Shown: positions 6,385 through 12,852 of the stretch, in pieces
Layout of the letters: each line of letters begins with the position of its first letter
Position numbering within the stretch: the stretch's first letter is position 1
Origin: Gloeopeniophorella convolvens
Lineage: Eukaryota; Basidiomycota; Agaricomycetes; Russulales
DNA length: 12,852 nucleotides
Assembly (NCBI GenBank): GCA_022496205.1
Contig: WTXD01000305.1
Location: 1 to 12,852 of the forward strand
Direction of reading: 5' to 3'
Translations under genes and position numbers: made by a program
The notes under the pieces: generated by a model
What the model was told of the DNA's origin: nothing
Databases searched by the model: none
Seen by the model: only the letters and a program-made list of their open reading frames with translations

Positions 6385-8673
6385 ATGCCGTCGATTCTCT
6401 CGCGCTTGCGAACTCGCGCAGTGAGTCAGACCTCCCGCGCTTCGGCCCAATCGTCAGTCCCACTATCTACGACACCAACGACCATCACGACACCCACGCA
6501 TGACATACCAGCGCCCGAAGAACCCGATGTCAACCAGAACCCCACGCAAGAACCTGCATATGTTGTTCGAAAGATATACCCCAACCTTGATTTGCTTCCG
6601 GACGAATTCACTGCGGACCCACCAGCGATCCGCCATGGCCTGTCACCACCCATCCGCCGAGGGACCTCGAGCAACCTTCCATCACCAATAACAGGCCCGG
6701 CACATCCAAGTATCCCTTCGATTCTCGCTTCGGAGGAGGATTCGCCACCAACACGCCGTGGGAGTGAATCTTCCGCCGGCGATGGCACAGCAAGTGGGCG
6801 AGGCCTCATTGAACGTCTTGGGGACTGGTCGACGTTTGGACGACGGCGCGCTCCTCCACCTTCGCTGAACGAATTTGGAGAACAAATATCTCCGTCGCCA
6901 TCCGCATGGCGCAAACCACGCGTTGGTTCGCGCCGTTCATCCCGACTGTCATCCAAAACACCCAGCATACCCTCCTCGCCACGAGACAACAGCAATAAGG
7001 AGAACACACCGCGTCCGAGCTATCAGTCTTCGTCCAGCCACCGTACACCGGCCACCGCAACACACTCCAACAGTTATAAGCATATTTCGACGCCAGTTGC
7101 GCGCGACCTTGGCTTCGACTCGCCCCGCACTCTTGGACACCCCAGCCCCGAGGTTAGCTTGCGTAACGCTCCGCCGATGCCGCTATTGGATCCACGCATC
7201 CCGGCGCGCGCCCGGAGCAAGACAGAAACCTATCCGCCACGTGTGCTGCGGGTGCGGACGAAGAGCAATGTCGAGATTTCACCGGGTCGATTCACGTTTG
7301 GCACAATGTTACGGCCGTACCGCAGTCTTCCAAGAGTGCAGGATATTTTCAGACCAAGGGTAAACATGGGCGAGGGGGAAGACAACGATGGAGACAACGC
7401 GCTGGCGGCAGATGCCGCAGAAAACAATGCGCTTGTCCCTATTCCCACGGTGTCCTCGTGGCCGACCTCGATACCGCCCGCTTCGCAGCCGCACAGTTCT
7501 CCATCTCCTCCTTCCTCTTCCCCCTCCTCCTCCTCCTCCGCAAAGTCGGCACCATCACACGCCCGAGTCGGCCCAATCGACCCTAACGACCACGCAGCCT
7601 CTAACTTATACGACCCCAGCATATCTACACCCGGAAACGCGTCCCACATGCAACAAGATGCCCCTCGCGTGCGCGACCAGAAGCCCCTCCGTAGCTCACT
7701 CAAGGCCAACGCCAGGCCCTCACCCGCCCCGATCGCCTCGTCGTCATCATTGACCCAGGCACCTTCCACTCTGATGCCCTCATTCTCCCTCGTCGCGGCA
7801 GCTGCCGCCTCTGATGTGGCCCCACCACAGACGCCCAGCCGATCAGACACTGCCAAGGGGAAGCGCAAGGCAGAGGACGTCGACACAACTCCCCCAGATC
7901 CGAAAAAGGCGACGTTCGCGGTGCCCAGTGCGTGCTCGCCCCCGTTTTCCTTACGTCACATGGTGTGCTGATCCGCGGGGGCCATGCAGTCTCATCCCGC
8001 GAGAATCTCTCACACGCTCCCTCGTCATATCACAACAAGCGTGCACGCCTCTCGGGCCCAACTCCATCGCCCGCACCCTCGAACGCGCACAACACGGGGA
8101 CATACGCCTCGTCACGCGCGTCATCGCGCCTCGCGCGCCCGTCATCATCGACGCGCTCCGCGGCCGCAGGCACGCAGGACGGCTCGGAGCGCGAGCGGCG
8201 CCGTTCGCTGTCGGCGCGCTCGATTCCGCTCAGCGCGCTCGTGACGCCGCACGCGCCGTCGATCGGGCGCGCCGACGCGTCGTACCACATGCGCGACCCG
8301 CGGCGGCCGCGGCGCGCGACGACGGGCTGGGCGCTGCGCCTGCGCTCGCCCGAGCAGGAGGGCGCGCCGGTGCACGCGTGGCTGTTTTACGTGGCCTTCG
8401 TGCTGTTCCCGCTCTGGTGGGTCGGCGCGGTATGGCGCGTGCCGCGCACACGGCATGTCGGCGGGACGGACACGGAGAAGGCGGTGCCGCTGGACGACCC
8501 GCAGATTGAGTCCGGTGCGTGGATGTTCTCTGGCCCTTGGGGGCGTACCCGGGGTGCTGACGCCGTGCGCAGATGCGCGGTCGTGGCGGACCCGCTGCCG
8601 GATAATGGCCGTCGTCTCGCTGTTCACGTACATCCCCTTCATCGTGTGCGTCGCCGTCTTCGCGAGCCGATGA
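6385..8673 (+). CDS. Ser/Pro-rich protein with two C-terminal membrane segments
   Basis: Three exons join in frame: 6385-7927, 7990-8514 and 8573-8673 (722 aa). Intron 1 (62 nt) starts GTGCGT, has CTGAT before its end and finishes GCAG. Intron 2 (58 nt) starts GTGCGT, has CTGAC and finishes GCAG. Residues 1 to about 640 are predicted to be disordered and rich in Ser, Pro, Thr and Arg, with a poly-Ser stretch coded by CTC/TCC repeats (7505-7542) and a Lys/Arg cluster GKRKAEDVDTTPPDPKKA near residues 491-508. The C-terminus holds two hydrophobic segments, WLFYVAFVLFPLWWVGAV (about 645-662) and IMAVVSLFTYIPFIVCVAVF (about 701-720). They are separated by a basic and acidic loop, so the protein is probably tail-anchored with the long part in the cytosol. 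Its function is unknown to me. I have an uncertain memory of fungal serine-rich proteins with a similar FPLWWVGA-type end. A GTGAGT at 6421 could be an alternative donor, but reading through keeps the frame. Confidence 0.85.
7505..7542 (+). repeat. CTC/TCC microsatellite coding poly-Ser
   Basis: This is a short run of C/T triplets (CCTCCTCCTCCTCC) inside exon 1 of the 722-aa gene, coding a Ser-rich tract with a few prolines. The tract is a likely site of length polymorphism. Confidence 0.7.
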
Positions 8674-9381
8674 CGCCACGCCCGCTTCTCCCTTCCCCTC
8701 CCATCCCCACCGCTCTGCTGCGCGTTGCTCTCTACCGCTTCTTGTCTTGCTTCCTCTCCGGGCTCGGGACTGTGAGTATGTTGTCGTATCCGCACATATA
8801 CATACGCACGTTATGTTGTTTTGGTCTCCGCTGGTCAACCCACACTTGTCAATCCTTTTGCATTGTCGCTCTTTTTCACCCCTTCGCCGTACCAAAGTTA
8901 ATTCCAGTACATACCGCATGGATGCTATGTGTCTGAACAGGAACCCCGTCGTATTACACCGCATCGCGTCGGATCTTCTACCCATCGCCGTCGTACCCAT
9001 ATCCGTACACCTAGAGCAGAGTCCTAGTCATGTTGTGAAGTAGTTGTTTTCCATGGAATCGAGGTGTGTCAGTGTGTCCGGACGATCTTAACGGCCACGG
9101 CCGCGGCTCTACACGCTGATCCGCGCCAAGATCCACGCAGCGGTACTGACTGTACACACTGAGAATCACCGTGCTGCGTGACAACTATAAAGCTTGTTAT
9201 AGTGGATAGTAGGGCATACATGGGGTGGTTGCTGGTGCCGTGTGAATCAATACAATTTACTTATCTCGACTGAGTCCAATTGAGAAGTTCGAAAGTAGAC
9301 AGGCAGTGCGCACGCAACGCGCCGCGCGCTTTTATCCGCGTAACACACCGTCCGCGGCGTCCAGCGGCGTCCGACCGCCTA
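8674..9381. other. Convergent intergenic spacer (3' ends of both large genes)
   Basis: The spacer holds the 3' flanks of the plus-strand 722-aa gene and the minus-strand oxidase gene. The plus strand is pyrimidine-rich at first (8690-8760). No canonical AATAAA is present on either strand, which is normal in fungi. An inverted repeat ACTATAA-AGCTTG-TTATAGT lies at about 9184-9203, between the two genes. No coding sequence is supported. Confidence 0.5.
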
Positions 9382-11280
9382 CTAGTGGGCGTATGCGCCC
9401 AAGGTGGGGTCCAGCGGCTGGTAGCACCGGAACTTGGGGTCCTGCTCCCCGTCCCACCCGATGCCCTGCCAGACCGTGAACACATTCTCCGGGTCGTACT
9501 TCGCCTTCGCCGCCTTGAGCTTCGCGACGTTCGCCGCGCCCCAGAACGCGTTCTCGTGGTCCGGCTCGAACACGTCCGCCTGGCTACTGTACGCGCCGCC
9601 GTCGGGCGCAAAGTCGCGCAGGACCTGCGCGGCCTGGTGCAGATTCGCGAAGCGCTGGCGCTGCTCCGCGGTCGTCGCGTCGTTGTCCCACGTGGACGTG
9701 TAGACGACGTGCCAGGGCGAGTTGTACCACACGGGCGTGACGGAGGTCGTGTTGGGATTGGAGCCCGGCGGGGGCGAGTCGAGGAAGATCTGGATCGACT
9801 GCGTCTCGGCCTGGTCTTGAAGGAGGGCCTGGCCCTTGAGGAGCGCATCCACGACGGCGGCGGAGTCCTCCTCGAAGTAGTGGCGTGGGATGAGGCGCGA
9901 GGACAGGGCAGAGTTGATGCCGACACTGCGGGGGGCGCGACGCATCAGCGACCGCAGATTTGTCTCCGCAGAAGGCATGCGGAGGCGACTTACGGTTTGT
10001 TGTTAACGTCGAAAGTGCTGGAGAAGATCGACAGGAAGCTGGGAGAGGGCGCGATGATGGGCGTCTCGCCCTCGGGGAAGAGCCCGGTGATGGGCGCGAT
10101 GGCAGCCTGGGCGTCCTCGACGGATCCCCCCTTGAGGATCCCGAAGAAGGTTGAGTTCTCAGAGAAGGCCGTGATGACCCCGCCCATGCCGATGTCAGCC
10201 CAGTGCGGCGCCTGCGCGGCGTACGCCTCCAGGAGCTTAGTGTTGTCCGAGGCGTTCGTGAAGCTGGCTGCGGCCACGAGGAGCGTGAAGTCGTCCGGGG
10301 CGGGGAGCGCCTTGTACGTGACGCCCGTGACAATTCCCCAGGTGGCCGGGCCACCGCCGCGGAGCGCGAAGAAGAGGTCTGGATCCTGACACTCGGAGAC
10401 GGTCCGCTCGACGCCGTCGGCCGTGACGATCGTCGCCTGGAGGAGGTTGTCCACGCCCAGGCCGTACGTCGGCGAGAGGACAGAGTGGCCGCCGCCCTGG
10501 AACCAGCCGCCGGCCGCGCCGACCTGGCCACCGTCCGCGCCAACGACGACGACGAGCTGCTCGTCCGCGAATGCGTACGCCTGCCACCACTGCGTTCCGG
10601 CGCCGAAGGTGAGCGAGTCCTGAGGGGCGGTCTGACAGCCTGCCGGGACAAAGCTCTTGTTGCGGGACTGGCTCTGGATTCCGTGGGTCCAAATAGCGAA
10701 GCCGCCTTGGCCAGCAGAGCGACCGCGCTCATCGTGACCGGCTGCGGACAAGTCATCCTCGAGTCAGGAACCGACCAGTCTGTGGGGGCTCGGAAGACTC
10801 ACTGTTTTTCACGACAATGCGGAGGTTGTGCAGGGTCGCGAACTTGACATACGCGACGACGTCCGCCGAGGTTGTGGCATGGACCGAGAACGCCGGGATG
10901 CTGCCCTGTCCGCAGGTCGAGTTAGAGGCCCGGGGAACGAGGCAGGCGTCGGACGGGCCGCAGGTCTCCCAGTTGGTCTGTTCAAGATCGCCAAACTGGA
11001 ACGAGAGCCACTGGTCCCAGTTCCAGTTCTGCGTGACCGTGTCGCACGCATTCTGGTTAAACGCTGGGTCGCCCGGGTAGCACACTGCGCCAATGGGGCG
11101 CTCAGCGTGGAGCTTGCCGCCGATGGTACGGTTGAACGCGGCGAGCGTCGCGGCGGACGGGAAGCACGCCTCGCCTGTGAGGCAGCGCGCGGTGACGCGC
11201 GGGGCATGCGCGGCGGCGTATGCGATGCGTGTGCCCGCAGTGAGAGACGCGAGAACGAGAAGGGGAATGCGGGGACGCAT
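9382..11280 (-). CDS. Secreted FAD-linked oxidoreductase (VAO/BBE-like)
   Basis: The exons are 11280-10803, 10741-9994 and 9925-9382, giving 589 aa. Intron 1 (61 nt) runs GTGAGT to CGCAG and intron 2 (68 nt) runs GTAAGT to CGCAG. An N-terminal signal peptide (about residues 1-22, LLVLASLTAG core) and several N-x-S/T sites (NRT, NST, NKS, NAS, NTT) indicate secretion. A family-typical CLTGEACFPS segment follows. The PCMH-type FAD-binding domain spans about 125-310. Splicing of exons 1 and 2 creates KNTGHDERGRS, whose His162 is the expected covalent FAD attachment site. Also seen are FGAGTQWWQAY, GGGHSVLSPTYGLGVDNLL and DLFFALRGGGPATWGIVTGV. In the second of these, the place where bicovalent BBE enzymes have Cys lacks it, so a single histidyl bond is likely. 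The C-terminal BBE segment is KYDPENVFTVWQGIGWDG. Relatives include fungal isoamyl alcohol oxidase-like enzymes and oligosaccharide oxidases. The substrate cannot be told from the sequence. Both reactions oxidise an alcohol or similar group and pass electrons to oxygen. Confidence 0.95.
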
Positions 11281-11320
11281 GGCGGGCGATGGGTGGTACC
11301 CCCACCGCGCGCGGCCAAGC

Positions 11321-11328
11321 TTTAATAG
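11321..11328 (-). promoter_or_regulatory. TATA-like box of the oxidase gene
   Basis: On the minus strand TATTAAA lies about 45 bp upstream of the ATG at 11280, inside otherwise GC-rich DNA. The spacing fits a fungal TATA element with a short leader. It was assigned by position and sequence only. Confidence 0.4.
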
Positions 11329-12282
11329 ATCGTGCGCAGCAGGGGGGGATTATTGGAAAGATGAGATGAGATCGCCAGCAGCGTCAGGGTCCTGCATGTC
11401 TGAACACAGGGCTGCAAAGAAGGGAGAGGGCCATGTCGACGAATGATCGACGAGGGTGATCCGGGGCCAGACTCGAGATGTGAGCAGCGTGCACGGAGTT
11501 CCTGGGTCAACATGTGGGTCTATATGCACACGTACTACGATGGATCATGGGGTACTTACCATGCGATGCTGGCTCAATGGTCCTGCTCGGAGGCACGCCG
11601 GAGCGTCCGCCCTCAACAACGTGGAATGATTCAGCATCCCTCGAACCGTTCACTACTACCTCGGAAGGCCAGCCAGAGAGCTCTACAGAACCCAGCTCAA
11701 CAATTGCCGGAGGAAATCGTATGGTATGGGGAAATTCCGAAGTGCGACTGCGTCGCAATAGAACTTGTGCATTCGGTCGTAGCGGGAAAGCGGTGCGCTT
11801 GGGCTTGGCTTGGCGCTTGGCGGTCCGTTCTTGCAGAACGTGACGCGTGCACTTGCTGACGCTGCGACTTCCGTGTTCGCGTTGGCGTCGACGCCGTCAG
11901 ACGAGTGACCACTGTGCGAGCAGGTGCCTGCAGATGCTTTCCCCAGAGTTCTGTTCGCTCCGATAAGCCCGACGTGTCCACGTGATTCGGGGGCCTTGTT
12001 CGAAGCGCCCCGAAGTCAGGCACGCGCACGTGAGAGGTCTGCCTGTCCGTGCCGAGGGCGCGCGTCGCGGGCACGCGTTGCGCGTGCTTCTATATTACAC
12101 GTCGTCGTGTACGAGGGTGGTTGACGAGCACCGCGAAGCGGTGGGCATACATCGTCAGGCCGCAGATGGGCTACAAGGTAGGGATGGAGGATGGGCTACG
12201 AACGCGAAGGGGCGATGCGACATTCAACAATTCTAGGACCCACGTTGCGTTGGGCTGCGACGGTGATATGAACGCATGCGGG
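11329..12282. other. Upstream region of the oxidase gene; no supported gene
   Basis: This is the 5' flank of the oxidase gene. Open frames on both strands (11443-11859 plus, 11697-12074 minus) overlap and have no recognisable motif. Two CACGTG E-box sites lie near 11979 and 12026. A short GGCTTGGCTTGGCGCTTGG stretch lies near 11801-11820. A TACACG-TCGT-CGTGTA inverted repeat is at about 12097-12112. GATGGGCTAC occurs twice, at about 12165 and 12190. Confidence 0.4.
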
Positions 12283-12623
12283 GAAAGTGACAGCTGAACC
12301 GCTTGAAGAGACGGGGCCCGCGGAGCGCACGTTGGCGACACGTCGGACCCGTGCTTGAATGGAAGTGAGCGGGGAACATTGAACTTTTAACGTTCAACCG
12401 CTTGCGCGTGTGTCAACTCCATAGCCAGGCTACATGACACATCCGGGAACCCCTGGAGAAAAGGTGACAGCCGAACCGCTTGAGAAGAGTCAAGATGGGG
12501 CCCCATGGGGCGCACGTTGGCGAGACGTCGGGCCAGGTCAGGCCCGTGCTTGGATGGAAATGGGCGAGGGTCGACTCGTATGTGGAACGTTCAATTACTT
12601 GCGCGTCGTGTCAACTTCATAGC
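12283..12623 (+). repeat. Diverged tandem duplication, two units, period about 177 bp
   Basis: Unit 1 (12283-12426) and unit 2 (12458-12623) share, in order, GTGACAGC.GAACCGCTTGA, GCGCACGTTGGCGA, ACGTCGG, CCCGTGCTTG.ATGGAA, AACGTTCAA and GTGTCAACT.CATAGC. They differ by many substitutions and several small insertions. No protein frame is kept across both units. Unit 1 holds the inverted repeat TTGAAC-TTTTAAC-GTTCAA. Unit 2 holds the palindrome ATGGGGCCCCAT. The origin and role are unknown. Confidence 0.85.
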
Positions 12624-12852
12624 TTCGTGTACAGTAAAGTGTGGGGTTCCGAGGATGCGCTCGTCAAAGCGACAAGTCGTTTCAACAGCCTTTGAAGCTG
12701 GGGTCGTGCGATGGGCAAGATCCGCGCAACTGCGCGCTGAAACGAAGCAACGGCAAAATATAGGCTTGTAGCGGTTGTCCGCGTCGGGTCATGCGAGCGA
12801 GGTCGCCGCTAGCGCGGCCTGCAGGGTTGGCAGGGCTCGTGTTGAAGTGAAG
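12624..12852. other. Right end of window, no gene seen
   Basis: No coding sequence is supported. An AAAATATAGG stretch near 12755-12764 is the only A/T-rich site and could be a TATA-like element of a gene beyond the window edge. This is a guess. Confidence 0.25.

Noticed and set aside
6421..6426. GTGAGT donor-like site just after the start of the 722-aa gene
   Set aside because: The frame reads through cleanly and no acceptor with a good branch site improves the model.
7230..7886. 218-aa minus-strand ORF rich in Ala, Glu and Gly
   Set aside because: It is the antisense shadow of the Ser/Pro-rich plus-strand exon; the translation is low complexity and the plus strand has the spliced gene.
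8230..9000. 256-aa minus-strand ORF
   Set aside because: It is a shadow of exons 2 and 3 of the 722-aa gene and its 3' flank, Arg/Ala-rich, with no recognisable domain.
9280..10389. 369-aa plus-strand ORF
   Set aside because: It is antisense to the oxidase exons 2 and 3, Arg/Gly-rich, and without motifs. The minus strand has clear family motifs and splice sites.
9584..10756. 390-aa minus-strand ORF
   Set aside because: It is the out-of-frame reading of the oxidase gene, dominated by Ser/Arg/Pro from GC-rich codons.
1..12852. CRISPR array, rRNA, insertion sequence or LTR retrotransposon
   Set aside because: There are no regularly spaced repeats, no rRNA-like sequence, no reverse transcriptase, integrase or transposase motifs in any translated frame, and no long terminal repeats.

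Overview
The window looks like nuclear DNA of a filamentous basidiomycete, most likely an Agaricomycete of the wood-decay type. The evidence is short introns of 53-82 nt with GTRNGT-like donors and YAG acceptors, GC-rich coding regions, pyrimidine-rich non-coding stretches, and an extracellular FAD-linked oxidase of a family that is expanded in fungi. There is no bacterial gene packing. Species cannot be named from the sequence.

The window has two different halves. Positions 1 to about 6300 are gene-poor, of moderate GC, and shaped by duplication. A segment of about 1 kb (1257-2276) recurs in the same orientation at 2967-4499, and 690 bp of unrelated sequence separates the copies. Each copy carries a small unrecognised gene (122 aa in copy 1), split by a 57-nt segment that is either an in-frame-length intron or coding sequence broken by a TAG. 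Copy 2 also carries a 546-bp in-frame, stop-free insertion. Behind each small gene lies a stretch that could encode another very small spliced gene on the minus strand, open in copy 1 and broken in copy 2. A further short two-exon gene for an 86-aa protein with a hydrophobic N-terminus can be assembled at 5270-5612.

Positions 6385 to 11280 are GC-rich and hold two convincing genes in convergent orientation. The first (+, 6385-8673, three exons, 722 aa) is a long, disordered, Ser/Pro-rich protein ending in two transmembrane segments. The second (-, 11280-9382, three exons, 589 aa) is a secreted FAD-linked oxidoreductase of the VAO/BBE-like family. A spacer of about 700 bp between their 3' ends has no gene I can support.

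Positions 11330 to 12852 have no convincing gene. They contain a diverged tandem duplication with a period of about 177 bp (12283-12426 and 12458-12623). I see no functional link between the two large genes. The most interesting material is in the duplicated left half: the small gene family with the unusually conserved 57-nt segment, the in-frame insertion, and the possible antisense mini-gene.
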